Part shown: piece after piece, positions 23,237 to 30,860 of the stretch
Layout of the letters: the number at the start of each line of letters is the position of its first letter
How positions within the stretch are numbered: the stretch's first letter is position 1
Source of the DNA: an uncultured Gammaproteobacteria bacterium
GTDB lineage: Bacteria > Pseudomonadota > Gammaproteobacteria > DRLM01
Reading direction: 5' to 3'
Assembly (NCBI GenBank): GCA_947259075.1
Contig: CAMYKQ010000054.1
Coordinates: 1 to 33,161 of the forward strand
Length of the DNA: 33,161 nt
Notes under the pieces: generated by a model
The model's input: only the letters and a program-made list of their open reading frames with translations
Databases searched by the model: none
Told to the model about the DNA's origin: nothing
Program-made: the position numbers and the translations under genes

Positions 23237-23608
23237 CTATTTGGTTTCTCGATGTGGTCGGAAAATTGGACGCCAACTGCAAATGCAGTTTGGGCCGCAA
23301 GGCAAAGGCATTTTTTTCAGAGCTTCATCCACGGAAAATACCTTTCCGGAATACTTTTCGCACTGCGGTCCCGTTCTTGGGTCTTCACCGCGGGTTTTGA
23401 GATTCCGTTCCACTGCAGGCACGGAATAGCCGGTTTTCTTCGCAATTGCTTTTGTATCCATGCCCGCTTCGTGGAGTTGAACCATTTCGGCGGCAGGTGG
23501 CCACGGCTTGGGTTTCGAGATTTCAACCCCAACAACAAACCCACGCCGTTCGTTGTCCTTCAAGCACCCCAGCTCTTCAATCCATCTTGTCTTGAATTCG
23601 GGGTCCAT
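23237..23608 (-). CDS. small hypothetical protein with HTH-like segment
   Basis: This 123-residue protein starts at ATG 23608, preceded immediately by an in-frame TAA, so the start is fixed unless a non-ATG is used. It has a charged head (MDPEFKTRWIEELGCLKDNE), a helix-turn-helix-like stretch (MVQLHEAGMDTKAIAKKTGY, then SVPAVERNLKTRG, about residues 42-74), and a tail with closely spaced Cys (MPLPCGPNCICSWRPIF). The start is 31 bp after the stop of the gene upstream on the same strand, so the pair is probably one transcript; the ribosome-binding site is poor. Function is unknown. The Cys pair could bind metal; a resolvase-like or DNA-binding role is only a guess. Confidence 0.6.
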   Translation of the reverse strand: MDPEFKTRWIEELGCLKDNERRGFVVGVEISKPKPWPPAAEMVQLHEAGMDTKAIAKKTGYSVPAVERNLKTRGEDPRTGPQCEKYSGKVFSVDEALKKMPLPCGPNCICSWRPIFRPHRETK

Positions 23609-23639
23609 TTATTTCGATGTGGCCTCATTTATGAGAGGG

Positions 23640-24239
23640 CTAACGATGACTGAAAAAGCGTGCCGCATATTGGTTCCAATTGCGTAACAAAGCCCCACGC
23701 CGCTCGAAATCGTGCTCGTACTTGAGGGCGCGATATGTGTCTATATATACGTCCCTGAGACTTACGAACGGGGCGCTATTGTATTCTTGCTTAATCCATT
23801 GTCGTTCCTTCTCAGTAGGTTCGTTCAGATACTCTTCGACCTCCCATAAATAATCTGATTGATCTCGATTGGAAGAGTGCCAGATATCTAACGAACCAAG
23901 TGGCTCTGCGAACAGGAATGGCAGCATGTAAAGCTGACTGAGCATGGCATGTTGTAACCGATCACGTGCCTGCTCCTCATTGCCATTTCTGTATTCCGCC
24001 AGCGCCCAATACAAATTAAAAATTGGCTCTCCGATATCGTCCGGGAATTCAGATTCAAACCATGAGAAGAACTCCAGTGCTTTGCGATTTTCGCCAGCAA
24101 GGACAAAAAAGACGCCGGCCCGGTAGCGCTTTCCAGAACCATCATTGATATATCCGTGTTGTTCTTTTTCTTTTAGTAGAGCCTGCCGGTTCCGGTTCGC
24201 GCGGTTTCGAAATCGCTTTTTTATTTCTTCGGAGGTCAT
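23640..24239 (-). CDS. hypothetical protein, TPR-like helical repeats
   Basis: This 199-residue protein starts at ATG 24239 with AGGAAC about 7 nt upstream. The sequence is mostly helical, with alternating patterns reminiscent of tetratricopeptide repeats (AGVFFVLAGENRKALEFFSW, then PIFNLYWALAEYRNGNEEQA). Charged and aromatic residues are frequent, and it lacks a signal peptide or membrane helix, so it is probably cytoplasmic. Its GC content is clearly lower than that of rdgB, rph or hemW nearby, suggesting recent acquisition. It forms a two-gene unit with the small HTH-like gene downstream. I do not recognise the family. Confidence 0.7.
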   Translation of the reverse strand: MTSEEIKKRFRNRANRNRQALLKEKEQHGYINDGSGKRYRAGVFFVLAGENRKALEFFSWFESEFPDDIGEPIFNLYWALAEYRNGNEEQARDRLQHAMLSQLYMLPFLFAEPLGSLDIWHSSNRDQSDYLWEVEEYLNEPTEKERQWIKQEYNSAPFVSLRDVYIDTYRALKYEHDFERRGALLRNWNQYAARFFSHR

Positions 24240-24475
24240 TCGGAGTTCCTGTTGTAGCTAACTAAAATTTGATCCTAGCATTGAGATGCTGTGACACACC
24301 ACTCTTGGCGCCTTATTCTGCCAGCATACCTATAACCCTTTACTTTAACTGGCGTCAGCCTAATCAACCCGCAAAAATTCACCACTCAACGCGAGGGATA
24401 ATAAGCTAGTGCTGAAACTGGGTCGGATGGAGTTTAGCGCGTCCTGCTTGCGGCATCAGGTGAATTGCGGCGCAC
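24240..24475. other. AT-richer intergenic region
   Basis: No gene is seen. TAGGAT on the minus strand (24272-24277) could be a -10 box for the hypothetical gene starting at 24239, but no -35 supports it. The composition shifts from AT-rich back to GC-rich near rdgB, so this may be the edge of the accessory insert. Confidence 0.3.
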
Positions 24476-25066
24476 TTACCCCCGCAACCCCTCAATCAAC
24501 TTCCGCAACGCCTGCCCGCGATGGCTCAAGCTGTTTTTGATTTCGGGTGAGAGTTCGGCGGAGGAGCAGTCGTGGGTGGGGACGTAGAACACCGGGTCGT
24601 AGCCGAAGCCGTTTTCGCCGCGTGGTGAAAACAGGATGCGGCCTTCCCAGGTGCCTTGGCAGATGAGCGGGGTGGGGTCGCTGGCGTGGCGGAGATAAAC
24701 CATCACGCATTGGAAGCGTGCGCCGCGTTGTTGCTCGGGGACGTTAACGAGATCGGCCAGGAGTTTTTGCAGGTTGTCGCGGTCGTTGGCGTGTGGGCCG
24801 GCGTAGCGCGATGAATAAATGCCGGGCGCGCCTTTGAGCGCGTCGACTTCCAGGCCGGAGTCGTCGGCGATGGCGGGAAGGCCGGTGTGCTGCGCGGCGT
24901 TGCGCGCCTTGATGATGGCGTTCTCGACGAAGCTGAGGCCGGTTTCTTCCGCCTCAGTGACGCCGAACTGCGATTGCGGGTCGACATGGAGGCCGAGGCC
25001 CGCGAGGACTTCGTTGATTTCGCGGACCTTGCCTGCGTTGCCGGTGGCGAGGACGATGCGTTTCAT
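24476..25066 (-). CDS. rdgB: dITP/XTP pyrophosphatase (RdgB/HAM1)
   Basis: This 196-residue enzyme hydrolyses dITP, XTP and dXTP to monophosphates, keeping deaminated purines out of DNA and RNA. The start is ATG 25066; a TTG ten codons earlier is less likely. Motifs are [11 protein letters not shown] (residues 7-17), [58 protein letters not shown] and the C-terminal [10 protein letters not shown]. All match the HAM1 family. It lies 158 bp after rph on the same strand, in the usual rph-rdgB order; hemW, often next, is displaced. Confidence 0.95.
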   Translation of the reverse strand: MKRIVLATGNAGKVREINEVLAGLGLHVDPQSQFGVTEAEETGLSFVENAIIKARNAAQHTGLPAIADDSGLEVDALKGAPGIYSSRYAGPHANDRDNLQKLLADLVNVPEQQRGARFQCVMVYLRHASDPTPLICQGTWEGRILFSPRGENGFGYDPVFYVPTHDCSSAELSPEIKNSLSHRGQALRKLIEGLRG

Positions 25067-25224
25067 GCGCGGCGCGCTTTTACTGCACCAGCGCAACGCG
25101 TCGCGCGCTGAGTTACCACATGCCGCTGCGGGTGAGATGTCATCGCACAGTCCTCTCTATCTCTGTCTCTTTGCTCTTTTAGCTTATGGCTTTAAAGCGT
25201 ATTCGCGCCGTTGCATGGCGGGGC

Positions 25225-25941
25225 TCAGCCCGCCAGCGCCGCGCGCTGTTTTTCGATGAGCTCGGCGATGCCGCCCTGCGCCAGGGCGAGCATGGCTTGC
25301 AGTTCATCCATGCGGAAGGCATGGCCCTCTGCTGTGCCCTGCACCTCGATGAAGGCGCCGGTCTCGTTCATCACTACGTTCATATCGGTCTCGGCGTTGG
25401 AGTCTTCGGCGTAGTCGAGGTCGAGCACCGGCACGCCTTGAAAAATGCCCACCGACACCGAGGCCACTTGGCCGTAGATGGGGCTTTTCTTGATCGCGCC
25501 GCGTTGGATTAAATGTTGTATCGCGTCCATCAAGGCGACGTAGCCGCCGGTGATGGAGGCGGTGCGGGTGCCGCCGTCGGCTTGGAGCACGTCGCAGTCG
25601 ACGGTGATGGTGCGTTCGCCCAGCGCGTTCAAGTCCACCACCGCGCGCAGTGAGCGGCCGATGAGGCGTTGGATCTCCAGGGTGCGGCCGCCTTGTTTGC
25701 CCTGCGCCGCTTCGCGCTGGGTGCGCTGGCCGGTGGCGCGGGGCAGCATGCCGTATTCGGCGGTGACCCAGCCTTTGCCGCTGCCTTTGATCCAGCGCGG
25801 CGTGCGCTCGTCGACGCTGGCGGTGCAGAGCACGCGGGTGTCGCCGAACTCCACCAGCACCGCGCCTTCGGCGTGCTTGGTGTAGTTGCGGGTGAGTTTG
25901 ATGGCGCGGAGTTGATCGGGCTGTCGGCCGCTGGGACGCAT
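25225..25941 (-). CDS. rph: ribonuclease PH
   Basis: This 238-residue protein is a phosphate-dependent 3'-5' exoribonuclease that trims tRNA 3' ends and acts in RNA turnover. Full family length and key stretches are intact: [19 protein letters not shown] at the N-terminus, [73 protein letters not shown], and [19 protein letters not shown]. There is no sign of the frameshift known from E. coli K-12. GAGG lies about 9 nt before ATG 25941, and a good promoter lies 35-65 bp upstream. It is divergent from yicC, as in many relatives. Confidence 0.96.
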   Translation of the reverse strand: MRPSGRQPDQLRAIKLTRNYTKHAEGAVLVEFGDTRVLCTASVDERTPRWIKGSGKGWVTAEYGMLPRATGQRTQREAAQGKQGGRTLEIQRLIGRSLRAVVDLNALGERTITVDCDVLQADGGTRTASITGGYVALMDAIQHLIQRGAIKKSPIYGQVASVSVGIFQGVPVLDLDYAEDSNAETDMNVVMNETGAFIEVQGTAEGHAFRMDELQAMLALAQGGIAELIEKQRAALAG

Positions 25942-25976
25942 GGGTATTCCTCATAGGTACTGCTGAAAGGCCGGGC

Positions 25977-26006
25977 ATTATAGCCCGCGGCCGCGATGCG
26001 GGTCAC
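25977..26006 (-). promoter_or_regulatory. sigma70-type promoter of rph
   Basis: On the minus strand, TATAAT (25977-25982, a perfect -10) lies 18 bp from GTGACC (26001-26006, a 4-of-6 match to the -35). The expected start is near 25970, giving a leader of about 28 nt. This is the best promoter I find in the window and drives rph and probably rdgB. Confidence 0.6.
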
Positions 26007-26093
26007 GGTAATAAAGCCCGTGGCGGGTTTCTCAATTTAGGGTGAAGGGCGTACTATTGCGCCTCATCGCAATTTGCCTTCGGAGACGCACAC

Positions 26094-26960
26094 ATGATTC
26101 GCAGCATGACGGCCTTTGCCCGCCACGAGCGTGAGACGCCATGGGGGACGCTCACTTGGGAGCTGCGTTCGGTGAATCACCGCTATTTAGAGGTGACGCC
26201 GCGGTTGCCGGAGGAATTGCGCGCCTTGGAGACGCGGGTGCGCGAGCGCGCCAACGCCGCCTTGGGCCGCGGCAAGCTGGAATGTCAGCTGCGTTTTCGC
26301 TCGCTGGAAGCCGCCGCGAGAGGTATCGCGCTCAATCGCGAGTTGATTGCCGGCGTGGTGGCCGCCGCCGGCGAGGTGTCGGCGGTGACGCCCAACGCGG
26401 CGGCGGTCAATCCCCTCGATGTGTTGCGCTGGCCGGGCGTGGTGCAGGCGGCGCCGCTTGATTACGAAGGCCTCGCCGAAGAAGTGATGGCCGCCTTCGA
26501 TGCCGCGTTGATGGAGCTGGTCGAGACCCGCGCGCGCGAGGGGGCGCAGTTGAGCGCCTTGATCGAGCAGCGCTGCGAGGGCATCGAGACCCAAGTGGCC
26601 GAGGTGAAGCAACGTGTGCCCGAGGTGATGACGCGGCTGCGCGAAAAGCTGCTGGCCCGGCTCGCCGAGGTGCGCGCCGAGCTGGACCCCGCGCGTCTGG
26701 AGCTGGAAATGGTGCTGTTCAGCCAGCGTTTGGACGTGGAAGAAGAAATAGACCGCCTCGGCGCCCACGTCGCCGAGGTGCGCCGGGTGCTCAAGCAAAA
26801 AGAGCCGGTGGGCCGCCGTCTGGACTTTTTGATGCAGGAGCTCAATCGCGAGGCCAATACCATCGGCTCGAAATCGGCGGACGTGGAGACCACCCGCGCC
26901 TCGGTGGAGTTAAAGGTGCTGATCGAGCAAATGCGTGAGCAAGTGCAGAATATCGAGTAG
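26094..26960 (+). CDS. yicC: YicC-family endoribonuclease
   Basis: This 288-residue protein has the YicC N-terminal domain (MIRSMTAFARHERETPWGTL, then WELRSVNHRYLEVTPRLPEE) and the DUF1732 C-terminal domain (KQKEPVGRRLDFLMQELNRE, then ANTIGSKSADVETTRASVELK). E. coli YicC has been reported to act as an endoribonuclease affecting small RNA stability. The middle is a long charged helix. GGAG lies 9-10 nt before ATG 26094. It is divergent from rph, with both start regions sharing a 152-bp gap; TACTAT at 26052-26057 could be its -10. Confidence 0.93.
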   Translation: MIRSMTAFARHERETPWGTLTWELRSVNHRYLEVTPRLPEELRALETRVRERANAALGRGKLECQLRFRSLEAAARGIALNRELIAGVVAAAGEVSAVTPNAAAVNPLDVLRWPGVVQAAPLDYEGLAEEVMAAFDAALMELVETRAREGAQLSALIEQRCEGIETQVAEVKQRVPEVMTRLREKLLARLAEVRAELDPARLELEMVLFSQRLDVEEEIDRLGAHVAEVRRVLKQKEPVGRRLDFLMQELNREANTIGSKSADVETTRASVELKVLIEQMREQVQNIE

Positions 26961-26965
26961 TAAAA

Positions 26966-27005
26966 GAATATAGAGTGAGGAATATAGCGTAAGGAATAGA
27001 ATAAG
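26966..27005 (+). repeat. AT-rich tandem repeat between yicC and gmk
   Basis: Two 14-bp units (GAATATAGAGTGAG, GAATATAGCGTAAG) and a shorter GAATAGAATAAG are joined head to tail, starting 6 bp after the yicC stop. The rest of the 163-bp gap (to 27123) has no gene. Confidence 0.7.
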
Positions 27006-27120
27006 CGCGGCGGCGGCCCGCTCTAAATTCTTGGCGGAACAGTCCGCTAGCTTTAAACAAGCCGGTTCCGCGCGCCGTGGCGCCGCTGAACCTAAACCGT
27101 AGCCCGAAACCCGAAATTAA

Positions 27121-27741
<621 letters not shown>

Positions 27742-27777
27742 GCGCTGCCGCCATTCCAAATCGTCCCAAAGACGGGG

Positions 27778-27783
27778 TATACT
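27778..27783 (+). promoter_or_regulatory. possible -10 box before rpoZ
   Basis: TATACT lies 48 bp before rpoZ; TATATT at 27798-27803 is an alternative. Neither has a convincing -35. rpoZ often has its own promoter, so one may be real. Confidence 0.25.
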
Positions 27784-27825
27784 CCCGCGTTACTATTTAT
27801 ATTGTCTTCCGTGTAGGGGAATTTC

Positions 27826-28152
27826 ATGGCGCGAGTCACTGTAGAAGATTGTCTGGACAACGTCGACAACCGTTTTCAATTGGTTTTGATCGCCACCCGG
27901 CGCGCGCGCCAATTGGCCAATGGCACGGCGCAGCCCGGTCTGCCCTGGGAAAATGACAAGCCCACCGTCATGGCCTTGCGCGAAATCGCCGAGGGCCTGG
28001 TCGATGTGTCGATCTTGGATGAGGTGCCCGCCGATGAGTTCGTCCATTCCGCCGAGATGACCGAGGCCCAGCGTGCCGAGCTCGAGGCCGAGGTGGGCGA
28101 AAAAGCGGCCGTGGCGGTCGCCGCCGGCCGGGAGGACGCGGGGGAGGAGTAA
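27826..28152 (+). CDS. rpoZ: RNA polymerase omega subunit
   Basis: Omega (108 residues) helps fold and hold the beta-prime subunit and forms part of a ppGpp-binding site on proteobacterial RNA polymerase. The N-terminal [30 protein letters not shown] and [17 protein letters not shown] are diagnostic. The C-terminal tail is acidic and Ala-rich and somewhat longer than in E. coli (91 residues). AGGGGA stands about 6 nt before ATG 27826. It precedes spoT by 24 bp in the same reading frame; a ppGpp effector and the enzyme that makes it are thus adjacent. Confidence 0.97.
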   Translation: MARVTVEDCLDNVDNRFQLVLIATRRARQLANGTAQPGLPWENDKPTVMALREIAEGLVDVSILDEVPADEFVHSAEMTEAQRAELEAEVGEKAAVAVAAGREDAGEE

Positions 28153-28176
28153 TCCTGCTCCCTTTGCTCCGCCACC

Positions 28177-30414
28177 TTGAATAAGCCCGCGCCCGGCCCC
28201 GTCCCCACCGATCCGCCACAGGATTCCACCCGCGCCGCCATCGACGATCTGAGCGCGTTGCTGGCCAGCTATCTTGAGTCTTCGCAGGTCGAGGCCGTGG
28301 GCCGCGCCTGCGATTTCGCCGCCGCCGCCCACGTCGGGCAGCAGCGCGCCTCGGGCGAGCCCTATGTGCAACACCCCATCGCCGTGGCCCGTATCCTCGC
28401 CGAGATGCGCATGGACCACGAGAGCATCATGGCGGCCATCCTCCATGATGTGATCGAAGACACCCCCACCGCCAAGGATCAATTGGTGAGCCAGTTCGGC
28501 AACGAGGTGGCGGAACTGGTCGATGGGGTGAGCAAGCTCACGCAAATCCGCTTCTCCAGCAAGGCCGAGGCCCAGGCGGAAAACTTCCGCAAGATGATGC
28601 TGGCCATGGTGCGCGACATCCGCGTCATCTTGGTCAAGCTCGCCGACCGCGTGCACAATATGCGCACCGTGTCGGCGCTGCCACCGCCCAAGCGCCGCCG
28701 CATCGCCCGCGAGACCCTGGAAATCTACGTGCCCATCGCCAACCGCTTGGGCATGAATGCCATCCGTTTGGAGTTGGAAGACCTCGGCTTCGCCGGTCTC
28801 TATCCCTTGCGCCACCGCATCCTCGCCGAGGCGGTGAAAAAGGCGCGCGGCAATCGCAAGGAGATCGTGCAGAAGATTCAAAACGTGATGGAGCAGCGCC
28901 TGCGCGAGGAAGGTCCGCCGGGGCGGATCATCGGCCGCGAGAAACACCTCTACAGCATCTACCGCAAGATGCGCCAAAAAAATCTGCCCTTCGCCGAGGT
29001 GTTCGACGTCTACGCCTTCCGCATCGTCGTCGACAAGGTCGACACCTGTTACCGTGCGCTGGGCGCGGTGCATAATCTCTACAAGCCGGTGCCCGGCAAA
29101 TTCAAAGACTACATCGCCATTCCCAAATCCAACGGCTATCAATCGCTGCACACCGTGCTGTTCGGACCTTACGGCGTGCCCATCGAGGTGCAGATCCGCA
29201 CCGAAGAGATGGACACCGTCGCCGAGGCGGGCATCGCCGCGCACTGGTTGTACAAAACCGGTGATGGCAGCGGCGCCAGCGCCCAAGTGCGCGCGCGCGA
29301 ATGGCTGCGCGGCTTGCTGGAGATGCAAAAGAGCGCGGGCAATTCCCTGGAGTTTTTGGAGAACGTCAAGATCGACCTCTTCCCCGATGAGGTCTACGTC
29401 TTCACCCCGCGCGGCGAAATCATCAAGCTGCCGCGCGGCGCCACCGCGGTGGACTTCGCCTACACCGTGCACACTGATGTCGGCAACACCTGTGTCGCCG
29501 CCAAGATTGATAGACGCCTCGCGCCGCTGCGCAGCCAGCTGGGCAACGGCCAGACCGTGGAAATCATCACCGCGCCCGGCGCGCGCCCCAACCCGGCCTG
29601 GCTCAACTTCGTGGTCAGCGGTAAGGCGCGGGTCAATATCCGCCACTATTTGAAAAACCTTAAACAGGATGAAGCGGTCCAGCTTGGCCGCCGTTTGCTC
29701 GACCGTTCCTTGGCCGCGAGTTCGCTGAGTTTCGAGCAAGTGCCGCCGCCGCGTCTCGCTGCCGCGCTCAAGGAGCTCAAATTCAATACGCTCGATGACC
29801 TCTTGGAAAATATCGGTCTCGGTAATCGCGTCGCGGCCTTGGTGGCGCGTTACCTGGTCTCGGATAAAGAAGTCACGCGTGAGCCCGCGGGTAAACCCGG
29901 CGCCTTCAAAAAGGCGATTACACGTTATGTTCCCGCTTGGCTGCGCGGCGGCGCGGAACCGGGTTCACCGCGGCCGCTGGCCATCAAGGGCACCGAGGGC
30001 ATGGTGGTGACCTATGCCAAATGCTGCCGCCCCATTCCCGGCGATCCCATCGTCGGCTTCGTCACCACCGGGCGCGGCATCGTCGTGCATACCGAGAATT
30101 GCAAAAATCTCGCGGAATTGCGCGGCCGCCCGGAGAAGTGGATCGACGTGGCCTGGGCGCCGGAGATCAAAGGTGAATTTCCGGTGGAGATCCGCCTCGA
30201 GGTCGCCAATCAGCGCGGCGCCTTGGCCACGGTGGCCGCCGCCATTGCCGAGATGGAGGCGAACATCGACAATGTGATCATGGACGAGCGCGACGGCCGT
30301 TACAGCGCCATGACGCTGCTGGTGGAGGTGCATGACCGCCGCCACTTGGCGCGGGTGATACGCCGCGTGCGCTCCATCGACATCGTGGCGCGTATCGCGC
30401 GAACCAAAGGCTAG
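28177..30414 (+). CDS. spoT: bifunctional (p)ppGpp synthetase/hydrolase SpoT
   Basis: This 745-residue protein sets the level of the alarmone (p)ppGpp. The HD hydrolase domain has HDVIEDT (His90-Asp91) and KLADRVHNMRT. The synthetase domain has REKHLYSIYRKM, GKFKDYIAIPKSNGYQSLHT (308 onward), and IEVQIRTEEMD. The regulatory half has TGS (VYVFTPRGEIIKLPRGATAV, from about 407), a conserved YAKCCRPIPGDPIVGF, and a C-terminal ACT domain (from about 669). The HD residues support real hydrolase activity, unlike RelA. The start is TTG 28177: only this fits between the in-frame rpoZ stop and the conserved N-terminus. No Shine-Dalgarno is visible, so coupling to rpoZ is likely. Confidence 0.96.
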   Translation: MNKPAPGPVPTDPPQDSTRAAIDDLSALLASYLESSQVEAVGRACDFAAAAHVGQQRASGEPYVQHPIAVARILAEMRMDHESIMAAILHDVIEDTPTAKDQLVSQFGNEVAELVDGVSKLTQIRFSSKAEAQAENFRKMMLAMVRDIRVILVKLADRVHNMRTVSALPPPKRRRIARETLEIYVPIANRLGMNAIRLELEDLGFAGLYPLRHRILAEAVKKARGNRKEIVQKIQNVMEQRLREEGPPGRIIGREKHLYSIYRKMRQKNLPFAEVFDVYAFRIVVDKVDTCYRALGAVHNLYKPVPGKFKDYIAIPKSNGYQSLHTVLFGPYGVPIEVQIRTEEMDTVAEAGIAAHWLYKTGDGSGASAQVRAREWLRGLLEMQKSAGNSLEFLENVKIDLFPDEVYVFTPRGEIIKLPRGATAVDFAYTVHTDVGNTCVAAKIDRRLAPLRSQLGNGQTVEIITAPGARPNPAWLNFVVSGKARVNIRHYLKNLKQDEAVQLGRRLLDRSLAASSLSFEQVPPPRLAAALKELKFNTLDDLLENIGLGNRVAALVARYLVSDKEVTREPAGKPGAFKKAITRYVPAWLRGGAEPGSPRPLAIKGTEGMVVTYAKCCRPIPGDPIVGFVTTGRGIVVHTENCKNLAELRGRPEKWIDVAWAPEIKGEFPVEIRLEVANQRGALATVAAAIAEMEANIDNVIMDERDGRYSAMTLLVEVHDRRHLARVIRRVRSIDIVARIARTKG

Positions 30415-30420
30415 GACATC

Positions 30421-30807
30421 ATGACCCGCAAGATCATCAACACCCATCAGGCCCCGGCCGCCATCGGCACCTATTCCCAAGCGGTGCGCGCGGGCGACAC
30501 GGTTTATTTATCCGGCCAAATCCCGCTGCTGCCCGCGACCATGCAATTAGTAGAGGGCGATATGCGGGCGCAGATCACCCAGGTCTTCGATAACCTCAAG
30601 GCCGTGGCCGAGGCGGCGGGCGGCGGACTCGCCGATGTCGTCAAGCTCAACGTCTTTCTCACCGATCTCGCGCATTTCCCGCTGGTCAACGAAGTGATGG
30701 CCCAGTATTTCAGCGCACCCTATCCCGCCCGCGCCGCCATCGGCGTCGCCTCGCTGCCCAAGGGCGCGGCGGTGGAGGCGGACGCGGTGATGGTGTTGCG
30801 CGGCTAG
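30421..30807 (+). CDS. ridA: RidA-family reactive intermediate deaminase
   Basis: This 128-residue protein hydrolyses reactive enamine/imine products of PLP enzymes such as threonine dehydratase. It has [40 protein letters not shown], and [16 protein letters not shown], with active-site Arg104 (Arg105 in E. coli RidA) and Glu119. The key residues are intact. It starts 6 bp after the spoT stop, so it is co-transcribed with spoT. Confidence 0.95.
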   Translation: MTRKIINTHQAPAAIGTYSQAVRAGDTVYLSGQIPLLPATMQLVEGDMRAQITQVFDNLKAVAEAAGGGLADVVKLNVFLTDLAHFPLVNEVMAQYFSAPYPARAAIGVASLPKGAAVEADAVMVLRG

Positions 30808-30860
30808 CGTGCGCCGTCTCGCCGCGCGCTGATCTTCATTCAATCATTCGAGGCCGCGTC

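Noticed and set aside
22883-23653. 256-codon plus-strand open frame
   Set aside because: It crosses repeat DNA and then runs antisense to the small HTH-like gene, which has the better composition.
27793-29739. 648-codon minus-strand open frame opposite rpoZ and spoT
   Set aside because: It is fully antisense to two well-conserved genes and has low-complexity composition (His, Asp, Gly, Leu).
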